7,273 nt of DNA, taken from the NCBI GenBank assembly GCA_022567055.1, contig JADFHU010000273.1, forward strand, positions 1 to 7,273, written 5' to 3'. How positions within the stretch are numbered: the stretch's first letter is position 1; the number at the start of each line of letters is the position of its first letter. Positions 1-6,261 of the stretch are shown here, piece by piece. Below the pieces are notes generated by a model. That model was not told the DNA's origin. It saw nothing but the letters and a program-made list of their open reading frames with translations, and made no database searches. This DNA comes from Planctomycetota bacterium (GTDB lineage Bacteria; Planctomycetota; Phycisphaerae; Sedimentisphaerales; Anaerobacaceae). Both the position numbers and the translations under genes were made by a program.

Positions 1-717
1 GTTTATCGATTTCTTCAGAAGGTCCGGATGTCGTTCGTAGATGTCGGGATCGGAGAATTTCGGTGGGGGGATAGTGACGTCGTCATACATGCCGTCGATG
101 GCCTTGGGCCAGGGAAAGTGATTCTCCTTGTCACTGTCTTCGGCGTGCGAGGCATTGAAGCTGACCGACAGGCAGAAGGGCTGGCCCTCTGCCTGAGTGC
201 CGATGAACTCAATGGCGTGGTCACCCGCGATCTCCGTGAGGTGACGCAGACTGCCGTCTTTCTGTTTCTTGAAGTAGGGGTTGCGATTCAGGGGACGGAA
301 ATAGTCGAACATCTCCTCTTTCGCGTTGCCGGTCACACGGACGCCGAACTTGCCAACGAAGCCCGTCCGGTACCCGGCCAGACGCAGCAGGGCGGGGTAG
401 CTCCGGTCGGTGTATTCCTTGGCGATCGGTGCTGTACCAAAGGTATACCCGTGCGTCCGCTCATACAGTCCTGTCAGCAGCGAGGCCCGACTCGCCGCGC
501 AGATGGAGGTGGTCACGAAGGCGTTGCGGAATCGCACCCCCCGCTCCGCCAAACCGTCGATGACGGGGGTCTTGACGATGGGATGGCCCGCACAGCCCAG
601 GGTATCGTTGCGCTGGTCGTCTGTCAGGATGAAGACCAAATTGGGACGAGAGGCCGCGACTAGGGCGCGTGTGCCGGTCAGCAGCAAGACAATGGCAAGG
701 AGTGTTTTCGTGTTCAT
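1..717 (-). CDS. Secreted sulfatase, N-terminal part (gene runs off the window edge)
   Basis: Type I (formylglycine) sulfatase of the alkaline-phosphatase superfamily, PF00884; such enzymes hydrolyse sulfate esters, in planctomycetes mostly on polysaccharides. The first 239 codons are present and the frame is still open at position 1. Residues 1-22 form a signal peptide (MNTKTLLAIVLLLTGTRALVAA). It is followed by RPNLVFILTDDQ with the metal-binding aspartates D33 and D34, then SICAASR, where C73 is the residue matured to formylglycine and R77 belongs to the C-x-A-S-R signature. The second signature is GYRTGFVGKFG, with catalytic-type lysine K123; the more usual GKWH is GKFG here. The start is the ATG at 715-717. 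No strong Shine-Dalgarno lies close to it. The gene stands alone behind a sigma70-like promoter. Family is certain; the substrate cannot be read from this fragment. Confidence 0.93.
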   Translation of the reverse strand, partial: MNTKTLLAIVLLLTGTRALVAASRPNLVFILTDDQRNDTLGCAGHPIVKTPVIDGLAERGVRFRNAFVTTSICAASRASLLTGLYERTHGYTFGTAPIAKEYTDRSYPALLRLAGYRTGFVGKFGVRVTGNAKEEMFDYFRPLNRNPYFKKQKDGSLRHLTEIAGDHAIEFIGTQAEGQPFCLSVSFNASHAEDSDKENHFPWPKAIDGMYDDVTIPPPKFSDPDIYERHPDLLKKSIN

Positions 718-792
718 GATTCGTTCCAGGTGGGCGTGGGTTGTATACGGTTAACTGCCTCCGGTTGAAATCGGATTCAACTTAAGGCGGTG

Positions 793-821
793 ATTATAAT
801 GGTGCGGTCAAGAAAAATCAA
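793..821 (-). promoter_or_regulatory. Sigma70-like promoter for the sulfatase gene
   Basis: On the minus strand, TTGATT (816-821) and a perfect TATAAT (793-798) are separated by 17 bp. The -10 lies 75 bp upstream of the sulfatase ATG, giving a leader of roughly 65-70 nt. A plus-strand TATAAT at 795-800 overlaps it only because the sequence is nearly palindromic. Confidence 0.55.
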
Positions 822-875
822 ACCAGAAACGTCCATTGAAGGGCCGGTGCGTACATCACACTTCAACCGGTCGTC

Positions 876-1169
876 TCAAACTTTTCTGCTCTTCCAGTAT
901 CCCGGTTTTCGGCTCAGGTGCATGACCGCAATGATTTCTATCCGTGCGTTTCGAATCCTGTACACCAAGCCAAATGGGAATCTGGGAATCCTGCATTGAC
1001 GCCAGTCGTGGGCGACCTTTCGATACATTTCCGGGTGGACGCTGATACGATTAAGGCCTTCGATGAGGCTATCGAGTAGCCGCTGGCCTAGGCCGTCCTG
1101 TTGGATGTCATAATAGGCGACTGATTCCAGAAGTTCCAGCCGTGCTTCTGGATGGAACCAGTACTTCAT
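876..1169 (-). CDS. ParE/RelE-superfamily toxin of a type II toxin-antitoxin pair
   Basis: A 97-residue protein of the ParE/RelE toxin superfamily (PF05016). Visible family features are the N-terminal YWFHPEARLELLESVAYYD helix, the central LNRISVHPEMYR segment, the RIPRFPFGLVYRI strand pair, and the C-terminal IIAVMHLSRKPGYWKSR, which closely matches the usual ParE ending. Members either poison DNA gyrase (ParE) or cleave mRNA on the ribosome (RelE); this sequence alone does not say which. The ATG at 1167-1169 was chosen because it overlaps the antitoxin stop codon by ATGA (1166-1169), as expected for translational coupling. A longer frame reaching 1274 only shadows the antitoxin gene. The length is normal and no damage is seen. 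The pair sits between the sulfatase and the esterase and has no obvious metabolic link to them. Confidence 0.9.
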   Translation of the reverse strand: MKYWFHPEARLELLESVAYYDIQQDGLGQRLLDSLIEGLNRISVHPEMYRKVAHDWRQCRIPRFPFGLVYRIRNARIEIIAVMHLSRKPGYWKSRKV

Positions 1170-1399
1170 TTTTTGAGCCTTGCGGAGGCCTCGCTGATAA
1201 CTTGTTCGCCTGGAATCAGCTGAACATCGCCACTGTCGATCTCTTGACATCGCCGCGCAAGAGCCTCTTGCCACTCCTCAGAGAGTTCAAAAGGCTCCTC
1301 GTAGTCAAGGCTCTCCAGGACCCTCTCAGCAATCAACGCTCGGACATCTTTCGGGAGTTGTAGGATGTCGCGGATGATGCTCTCGGTTTTGGGACTCAT
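1166..1399 (-). CDS. Antitoxin, putative addiction-module component (PF09720/TIGR02574-like)
   Basis: A 77-residue antitoxin that should bind and neutralise the downstream ParE-like toxin and probably repress its own operon. It fits the short 'addiction module component' family: an N-terminal helix (SIIRDILQLPKDVRALIAERVLESL, residues 7-31), then a charged linker FELSEEWQEALARRCQEIDSG (residues 37-57), then a toxin-wrapping tail LIPGEQVISEASARLKK. The ATG at 1397-1399 gives MSPKTES. An in-frame extension to 1459 would add 20 residues unlike the family, reading through the promoter region. The stop overlaps the toxin start by four bases. The antitoxin-first order is the usual one. Confidence 0.88.
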   Translation of the reverse strand: MSPKTESIIRDILQLPKDVRALIAERVLESLDYEEPFELSEEWQEALARRCQEIDSGDVQLIPGEQVISEASARLKK

Positions 1400-1405
1400 G
1401 TTTCT

Positions 1406-1435
1406 ACTATAACGATCGGCCCTATCGATAGCCAA
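1406..1435 (-). promoter_or_regulatory. Candidate promoter/operator of the toxin-antitoxin operon
   Basis: On the minus strand, TATAGT (1406-1411) lies 6 bp from the antitoxin ATG, with a weak TTGGCT (1430-1435) 18 bp further up. If used, transcription would begin at or next to the ATG, giving a leaderless mRNA; this agrees with the absence of a Shine-Dalgarno. A 10-bp perfect palindrome CTATCGATAG (1422-1431) sits between the two boxes, where an autoregulating antitoxin could bind. The palindrome is directly visible; its role is inferred. Confidence 0.4.
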
Positions 1436-1522
1436 CAAAAAATGTTGCGGAAAAAGCATTTGGGGACGAGGGAGACGATTGATTGGAATCCCTGATCATA
1501 CAGCCTAATGCAGGCGCATGCT

Positions 1523-1550
1523 TTTAAGCTGGGCTCTGTCATGTTATCAT
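1523..1550 (+). promoter_or_regulatory. Candidate extended -10 promoter for the esterase gene
   Basis: TGtTATCAT at 1542-1550 is an extended -10 element with five of six -10 bases. The -35 side is poor (TTTAAG at 1523-1528, 16 bp away), as is often tolerated with an extended -10. It lies about 70 bp upstream of the esterase start. Prediction only. Confidence 0.3.
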
Positions 1551-1621
1551 GCCGGGAGTTGCTAGCTCGTTCATGACGGATTCAAATACTGATATCAAGT
1601 ACTTTGGAGGCAATGGAATTT

Positions 1622-2575
1622 ATGAAAACGACAAGAGTACTCGACTCGCAGGCGCGGACCGAGAGAGCGCATACTTGGCTTGCTGAATTCGGAAATCTCA
1701 GACTGCGTAGCATCGCTACACTCCTGGCAGCCCTCACACTGGGCTCCGCCTTGGCTGCGGAGGACACCACCCACGGTCCGGACTCGCAGCGGCAGGAGGG
1801 CGTGCCTCGCGGAACCGTGACAAGACACGTCTGGAAGTCGAAAGTCTACGCAGGGACGATTCGAGAATACTTCGTCTACATTCCCGCTCAGTACGACGGC
1901 AGCGAGCCGGCGGCGGTCATGGTCTTTCAGGATGGGCATGCCTTCGTGAAAGAGGGCGGCGACTATCGCGTTCCCGTCGTGTTCGACAATCTCATTCACA
2001 AGGGTGAGATGCCGGTCACCGTAGCGATTATGATCAATCCGGGCGTCTTCGGGGACAAACTGACCGAGCAGCAGGGATGGAATCGGCCCCGGGGGATGAA
2101 GAGAAACCGCAGCGTGGAGTACGACACCCCCGACGGGACCTATGCCCGATTTCTCGAGACGGAAATCCTGCCTGAAGTGGGAAAAACTGTGAAGCTCACG
2201 GACGATCCAGAGCGTCGGGCCATCTGTGGCAACAGTTCGGGCGGGATCTGCGCATTCACCGCGGCCTACGAGCGGCCGGATCTCTTCCGCAAGGTCGTGA
2301 GCCACATCGGCAGTTTCACCAACATCCGTGGGGGCTATCACTATCCGGCTCTGATCAGGAAAGGCGAGAAGAAGCCGCTGCGCGTCTTCCTCCAAGATGG
2401 GTCGGGTGATCTTGACAATGCCCATGGCAACTGGTGGTTGTCCAATCAGCAGATGGAAGCCGCCCTGAAGTTTGCCAAGTGGGACTATAAGACGGTGTGG
2501 GGAGAGGGTGGCCACAATGGCAAACATGGCGGGGCGATCTTTCCCGATACCCTGCGTTGGGTGTGGCGGGAATGA
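1622..2575 (+). CDS. Exported alpha/beta-hydrolase esterase (Fes/esterase-D family)
   Basis: A 317-residue esterase of the PF00756 type, which includes esterase D, enterochelin esterase and CE1 acetyl-xylan/feruloyl esterases. The likely role is removing acyl groups from a carbohydrate. The nucleophile elbow is GNSSGG, with S205 as nucleophile. The acid is D259 or D263 in QDGSGDLDN, and the base is H298 in GEGGHNGKHGG. The N-terminal beta-strand part REYFVYIPAQYDGSEPAAVMVFQDGH (residues 81-106) is typical. A hydrophobic stretch SIATLLAALTLGSALAA (30-46) looks like a signal peptide but follows an unusually long, charged 29-residue leader. ATG 1622 is preferred because GGAGG (1606-1610) lies 11 bp before it. 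ATG 1613 is only 2 bp away, and a TTG at 1604 overlaps the ribosome-binding site. The stop codon touches the inverted repeat that follows. Family assignment is firm, substrate unknown. Confidence 0.88.
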   Translation: MKTTRVLDSQARTERAHTWLAEFGNLRLRSIATLLAALTLGSALAAEDTTHGPDSQRQEGVPRGTVTRHVWKSKVYAGTIREYFVYIPAQYDGSEPAAVMVFQDGHAFVKEGGDYRVPVVFDNLIHKGEMPVTVAIMINPGVFGDKLTEQQGWNRPRGMKRNRSVEYDTPDGTYARFLETEILPEVGKTVKLTDDPERRAICGNSSGGICAFTAAYERPDLFRKVVSHIGSFTNIRGGYHYPALIRKGEKKPLRVFLQDGSGDLDNAHGNWWLSNQQMEAALKFAKWDYKTVWGEGGHNGKHGGAIFPDTLRWVWRE

Positions 2576-2775
2576 AATCCGAAGCACGAAATCCGAAATC
2601 CTAAACAATATCAAATGTCCAAAATCCGAAATCTCAAACCAAGATCGCCCATCCAGGCCTAGCAGACATTTGGTCATTTAAGTTTTGGATTTCCGTTCCG
2701 GGCAACGCCTTTTGAAAAGCCTTCGGCTTTACTGAATTATTGCTTTTGTGTTTCGGATTTCGAGATTCGGATTTC
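2574..2775. repeat. Intergenic inverted repeat built on GAAATCCGAA units
   Basis: Arms 2574-2601 and 2748-2775 are inverted copies matching at about 24 of 28 positions. The unit GAAATCCGAA occurs twice in the left arm (2574, 2588), with a variant at 2622, and inverted twice in the right arm. Inner elements include CAAATGTC (2612-2619) against GACATTTG (2665-2672), and a small hairpin AAAGCC-TTC-GGCTTT around 2716-2730. The left arm begins inside the esterase stop codon. The right arm contributes the first codons of the next open frame. It resembles the AT-rich dispersed repeats often seen between planctomycete genes (from memory, not checked). No transposase is present. Confidence 0.6.
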
Positions 2776-3720
2776 GAATTTAACGAGAGTAACAAGGGGA
2801 TTTGTATAATAGAGACCCACCAGAGAAAAAGCAGCCTCGCGGTATTCCTGGTCGTCAACGGCCTCTTACTGTCTACCCTCTCTGCAGGCGGACCCTCGAC
2901 GGGTGAAGAGGGCTTGGCAGCACAGTACGCGCGCGATGAGGGCATTCAAGAAGATCCAGATGTGATCCTCTTCACGGATTTCGACTCGGAGGAGTGGCGG
3001 GATCAATGGTCGGGCGGGAAGCGAACGACGGTCAGTGTTATCGGCAAGGACAGAGAACGGGGCTTTGAGCCCTTACAGGACCAGGCGATGCGGATAAGGG
3101 TGACCCAGGGTGAACACTATGGTGCGAGCCTTCAATACGACTTCGAGGAACGAATGGGTCGCGAGCCGGAGGAGATCTGTTTTCGCTATTATCTTCGTTT
3201 CGGGAGCGATTGGAATCCGAGGCGAGGCGGCAAATTACCCGGTATCGGAGGCACCTATGGTCGGGCGGGCTGGGGTGGCAGACCCAGCAATGGGCGCAAC
3301 GGGTGGTCGGCCCGCGGCCAGTTCAAGGGTCAGCGCGAGGGCAAAACCCCTATCGGTTTCTACTGTTATCACGCGGACATGAAAGGCCGCTACGGAAGTG
3401 CCTGGATCTGGCAGAACGACGAACTCGGCTTTCTCGAGAACAATCGATGGTACTGCATCGAGCAGTACGTCAAGATGAACACGCCGGGAAAGAACGATGG
3501 CATCCTGCGGGGCTGGGTCGATGGACGGCTCGCATTCGAAAGGAAAGATGTACGCATGCGCGACGTGTCGGACTTAAAGATCGAATGCGTCTGGATCAAC
3601 CTCTACCACGGTGGAACGTGGTCTGCGGAGAGCGACGACCACCTTTTCATAGACAATCTGGTGATTGCCAGAAAGTACATTGGCCCTATGGCCGAGAGAG
3701 CCGGGCACCCACGGAGATAG
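2740..3720 (+). CDS. Secreted PL14-like polysaccharide lyase (beta-jelly-roll), start codon uncertain
   Basis: Numbered from the TTG at 2740, the protein has 326 residues. A signal peptide lies at residues 29-49 (RKSSLAVFLVVNGLLLSTLSA). The rest is one beta-jelly-roll domain resembling polysaccharide lyase family 14 and related glucuronan/alginate lyases: GGKLPGIGG (163-171), NGWSARGQF (187-195), GFYCYHADMKGRYG (206-219), NRWYCIEQYVKMN (235-247), NDGILRGWVDGRLAFERKDVRMR (252-274) and WINLYHGG (285-292). Such enzymes cut uronic-acid polymers by beta-elimination. The start is a problem. The only ATG/GTG/TTG codons near the signal peptide are TTGs at 2740 and 2746, inside the repeat and without a ribosome-binding site. 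AAGGGG (2794-2799) points instead at ATA codons at 2806 and 2809. Coordinates therefore give the longest frame. It follows the esterase on the same strand and may share its transcript. Confidence 0.78.
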   Translation: MLLCFGFRDSDFEFNESNKGICIIETHQRKSSLAVFLVVNGLLLSTLSAGGPSTGEEGLAAQYARDEGIQEDPDVILFTDFDSEEWRDQWSGGKRTTVSVIGKDRERGFEPLQDQAMRIRVTQGEHYGASLQYDFEERMGREPEEICFRYYLRFGSDWNPRRGGKLPGIGGTYGRAGWGGRPSNGRNGWSARGQFKGQREGKTPIGFYCYHADMKGRYGSAWIWQNDELGFLENNRWYCIEQYVKMNTPGKNDGILRGWVDGRLAFERKDVRMRDVSDLKIECVWINLYHGGTWSAESDDHLFIDNLVIARKYIGPMAERAGHPRR

Positions 3721-3737
3721 CGTTTCGTTAGAGTGCC

Positions 3738-4649
3738 TTAATCTTTCTTTTTGAATTTGTGGGTAACCGGATCAATTCCTAGAACGTTCGCCATGGTAAG
3801 CCCCCACATTTTTTCCCGTATCTTATCCGGCACCTTATTGGCATCCAGAAGTCTTTGAAACCGTTCGATGTTCGTTTCCAAGCCGGATGGACCTTCATCT
3901 GTGCCGAAAACAATATGTTCAAATGCGCTGGGACCGCCTTTCAATGTGTGTGATGTCGCTTCTCCTTCATCTGAAGCCCACCAAAGAATACTCTTGAATT
4001 CCGCCAGGCGGTCCAATTTGATGAATTTATGCAAGGTTGATCCTGTCACGTCAAAATAGAGGTTGGGATTCCATCTTGCCGCTTCCGCCGCTTCTTCGTA
4101 CCAGGGATTGCCAAAATGCGCCCCTTGGATGGTGGCTCTTGGAAACATTCTGCAAATCGTATCGAGATACATCGGGCGCATTCTTGACGAGGACCCCCAT
4201 GACGGTTCATCCTTTATCCTTCTCGAACTAATCCCCGTATGAAAGAGCATGTGCATCCCGTATTCTTCGCAGAGACGGTAAACCTGGAAATAGATGGGGT
4301 TATCGTAGTTGTGTCGGGGACTGTGGAATTTCATGCCGACAAAACCCGCTTCATGAAACTGCTGCACTTCACGCACCGCGTTGGGATTATCGAGGTCTAC
4401 CCTACCAAAACCGATGAAAACATCGGGGTACTTCTTTACGGCCTCTTTCACAGTTTCGATATCTTTGATCCATGTTAACGCACAGCACATGGCATTGTTT
4501 TTTCGGTAAGTTTCAACCGTTTGTTTGACCCATGCCTGTGTGCCTCGGGCATGGTAATGGGAATCAATGATGAATCTTGGAGCGTCTGCCCAGACCGAAC
4601 TGCTGTGAAGCAGGCAAGCGATCATGGTAATGAGCATTGACCATTTCAT
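3738..4649 (-). CDS. Secreted amidohydrolase-2 family metal-dependent hydrolase
   Basis: A 303-residue TIM-barrel protein of the PF04909 family, which covers decarboxylases such as ACMSD and gamma-resorcylate decarboxylase, lactonases and other hydrolases. Residues 1-22 are a signal peptide (SVWA then DA), so the protein is probably periplasmic, which is unusual for the family. Metal and active-site motifs are present in order: DSHYH (H31, H33), GMKFH (105-109), MLFHTG (H137), QGAHFG (H178) and FGTDEG (D251). AAAGGAG lies 8 bp before the ATG (4647-4649). It is the last gene of a three-gene minus-strand operon, 30 bp after the second prepilin-like gene, and it converges on the PL14-like gene with only 17 bp between. 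Sampled stretches have about 48% GC, against roughly 57-67% in the esterase. The exact reaction is unknown; a sugar-acid lactone or aromatic substrate is only a guess. Confidence 0.87.
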   Translation of the reverse strand: MKWSMLITMIACLLHSSSVWADAPRFIIDSHYHARGTQAWVKQTVETYRKNNAMCCALTWIKDIETVKEAVKKYPDVFIGFGRVDLDNPNAVREVQQFHEAGFVGMKFHSPRHNYDNPIYFQVYRLCEEYGMHMLFHTGISSRRIKDEPSWGSSSRMRPMYLDTICRMFPRATIQGAHFGNPWYEEAAEAARWNPNLYFDVTGSTLHKFIKLDRLAEFKSILWWASDEGEATSHTLKGGPSAFEHIVFGTDEGPSGLETNIERFQRLLDANKVPDKIREKMWGLTMANVLGIDPVTHKFKKKD

Positions 4650-4679
4650 CCTACTTTCTCCTTTAGGAATACCGGTCCC

Positions 4680-5366
4680 TTACTGCTTAAATTTCCACAT
4701 ATTCACGGTGATCTCTTCAGCAGCCATCCATTCGACGTGCCAGTCAAGAAGTAGCACATTGCAACCATGTCTGTGTCGAGCCCTTGCGACCCGTCTGCCT
4801 CTGGTGATGTCTTGACTGTCAGAATCGGGCAGATGCGTTTCAGTCCATACATCGTTTCGGGTGAGATCACGGTCGGTCGCCTTTCTGATGATGGTCCGCC
4901 AATGGCCGTCCTCGTTGTCGGCCAGGTAAATGGTCGTGGCCGGATGTTCGCACTCAGTCAGCCTGCTGGTATGCCAGGACGGGCCACCCTCCCTATCGGG
5001 CCAGCCGTTGACAACGTAACCTAGGGTTTGTTCTTTGTCAGGATAGCTGGGACAGCGAAACATCTTGACGGTACGGTAGTCATCAGCGATAGGCTTCTCT
5101 GCCAAAAAAGGCATAAAACACTGGAACCATGGCCTCATCTCGGTGATGGTTGACCAGCCCGACGAGCGTGGGATGACCAAATCGTGGTCCTCGGCATATA
5201 AACCCGCTGCCATGCCGATTTGTTTCAAGTTACTTCTGCAAACAACACCCTTGGCCTGTTTCCTCACCCGCTGCAAAGCAGGCATCAATATCCCCATCAG
5301 CACCGCAATAATAGCAATGACAACCAAGAGTTCTATCAAGGTGAATGCTTTTCGTTTGAACATCAT
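4680..5366 (-). CDS. Prepilin-like secreted protein with H-X9-D(W) motif
   Basis: A 227-228 residue protein of the planctomycete prepilin-type N-terminal cleavage/methylation group. The leader MFKRKA is followed by FTLIELLVVIAIIAVLMGILMPAL. F7 would be residue +1 and E11 the conserved Glu+5, with Ala rather than Gly at -1. The motif QRVRKQAKGVVCRSNLKQIGMA follows, as usual. Near the C-terminus RHRHGCNVLLLDWHVEW (from residue 196) is an H-X9-DG motif in which Gly is replaced by Trp (H197, D207, W208). Function of this family is not established; it is processed like a pseudopilin and displayed at the cell surface or in the periplasm. Two adjacent ATGs (5366, 5363) are possible. AAGGAG (5371-5376) gives 4 or 7 bp spacing, favouring the second. 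The ribosome-binding site overlaps the upstream gene's stop codon, which implies coupled translation. Confidence 0.87.
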   Translation of the reverse strand: MMFKRKAFTLIELLVVIAIIAVLMGILMPALQRVRKQAKGVVCRSNLKQIGMAAGLYAEDHDLVIPRSSGWSTITEMRPWFQCFMPFLAEKPIADDYRTVKMFRCPSYPDKEQTLGYVVNGWPDREGGPSWHTSRLTECEHPATTIYLADNEDGHWRTIIRKATDRDLTRNDVWTETHLPDSDSQDITRGRRVARARHRHGCNVLLLDWHVEWMAAEEITVNMWKFKQ

Positions 5367-5374
5367 AGTTCTCC

Positions 5375-6166
5375 TTACTTCGACCAGGGAATATCTGCCT
5401 TGGTATAATGCTGAGGAATCCACTCGCGATGCCACTTCAAGTTCCACAAATCATGTAGGCGTACTCTTCGAACCGAGCCGTCCAGGAAACAGGTGTTGAT
5501 GGTTCCATTGTGTCGGTCGATGCAAAACCGCCAGATCTGACGACCTCCAGCATCTACCGGGATGTCGGAAAACAAAACCAAGGGCTTCGGTGGAATGAGG
5601 TCTGCCTGCCGCGGCAGGGCGTGGGCAAAAGCACTATCGGCAAAGACCGGCACATTCTGTGCACCTTTCACGAAGAATCTCTCCCAAAACCGAGTATCAT
5701 CGGGGGTGAACCTCTGCTCGACCCATCGATTATGTCCATAGCTGCCCCAGTATCCCCTTTGTCTGCCGCCCCACTCGGTTTGCTCGTCCGGGCGGCCCCA
5801 CATGGTATCGACACTGCCGCGCGCCTCCGTGCCGTCCGTGTCCTGACAGGGCCGCGTCGCCGCCGGACAGAGGCGAATCTTGTCTACGTCCAAGTAGTAT
5901 TTGCGTAACACTTCCATCCATTCTCCCTGTCCGCGCGGGATCGTCCACACCTTATCGTCGTGTTCGGTGGCATACATCATTGCCGAGCTTCCCCACTGGT
6001 GGAGGTTTGACTGGCAGGCGGCGGCCTGCGCCTGCTTTCTGACTCGCTGTAGCGCCGGCATCAAAACCGCCATTAGAACTGCGATGATGGCGATGACCAC
6101 CAAAAGCTCGATCAATGTGAACGCTCTGCGGTTAGGCTTGTGGCTAGTGAATGGTGGGCGACTCAT
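5375..6166 (-). CDS. Prepilin-like secreted protein with canonical H-X9-DG motif
   Basis: A 263-residue protein of the same family as the next gene in the operon. The basic leader is MSRPPFTSHKPNRRA; then comes FTLIELLVVIAIIAVLMAVLMPAL with F16 at +1 and E20 at +5. QRVRKQAQAAACQSNLHQWG follows. The C-terminal part contains DRHNGTINTCFLDGSV (H219, D229, G230), the exact H-X9-DG motif. It ends with LHDLWNLKWHREW, a tail common in planctomycete members. The ATG at 6164-6166 is preferred over one at 6199 because AGGAG (6174-6178) lies 7 bp upstream and the shorter protein has a normal prepilin leader. It is the first gene of the operon; the stop (5375-5377) is 8 bp before the next start. A relic of a related gene lies about 450 bp upstream. 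The molecular role is unknown. Confidence 0.9.
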   Translation of the reverse strand: MSRPPFTSHKPNRRAFTLIELLVVIAIIAVLMAVLMPALQRVRKQAQAAACQSNLHQWGSSAMMYATEHDDKVWTIPRGQGEWMEVLRKYYLDVDKIRLCPAATRPCQDTDGTEARGSVDTMWGRPDEQTEWGGRQRGYWGSYGHNRWVEQRFTPDDTRFWERFFVKGAQNVPVFADSAFAHALPRQADLIPPKPLVLFSDIPVDAGGRQIWRFCIDRHNGTINTCFLDGSVRRVRLHDLWNLKWHREWIPQHYTKADIPWSK

Positions 6167-6203
6167 GGGATTTCTCCTATTTGTGCTTAGATCGTTCATT
6201 CAT

Positions 6204-6260
6204 CTCGATCGAGCCCGGATTACGAATTCGCTTGGCCGAAACCTGCCAACTATTATACCA
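6204..6260 (-). promoter_or_regulatory. Extended -10 promoter and palindromic leader of the prepilin operon
   Basis: On the minus strand, TGGTATAAT (6252-6260) is a perfect extended -10 element; no good -35 is seen. Downstream of it, in the leader, is the 10-bp palindrome CTCGATCGAG (6204-6213). Both the -10 and the palindrome are conserved in a diverged copy at 6887-6935, with similar spacing (38 versus 33 bp). That conservation supports a regulatory role, for example an operator, but no regulator is known. Confidence 0.5.
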
Positions 6261-6261
6261 C

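Larger units (their letters stand above)
1400..1621. other. Divergent intergenic region between the toxin-antitoxin operon and the esterase gene
   Basis: About 220 bp without a gene. The left end carries the antitoxin promoter region. The right end carries an extended -10 element for the esterase gene and GGAGG at 1606-1610. Between about 1440 and 1520 nothing recognisable is seen. Confidence 0.5.

Noticed and set aside
28..663. Long plus-strand open frame of 211 codons
   Set aside because: It lies wholly opposite the sulfatase, whose signature residues are unmistakable; the plus-strand translation has no recognisable domain.
795..800. Plus-strand TATAAT
   Set aside because: Self-complementary overlap with the minus-strand -10; no plus-strand gene follows before 1622 and no -35 fits.
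836..867. TTGAAG...CTTCAA inverted repeat downstream of the toxin gene as a terminator
   Set aside because: Only 6 bp with a 20-base loop and no T-run.
1595..2677. Minus-strand frame of 360 codons across the esterase
   Set aside because: Antisense shadow of the esterase, which has an intact catalytic triad and a ribosome-binding site.
2805..2810. TATAAT just before the PL14-like signal peptide
   Set aside because: No -35 at a proper distance, and a transcript starting there would leave no usable start codon.
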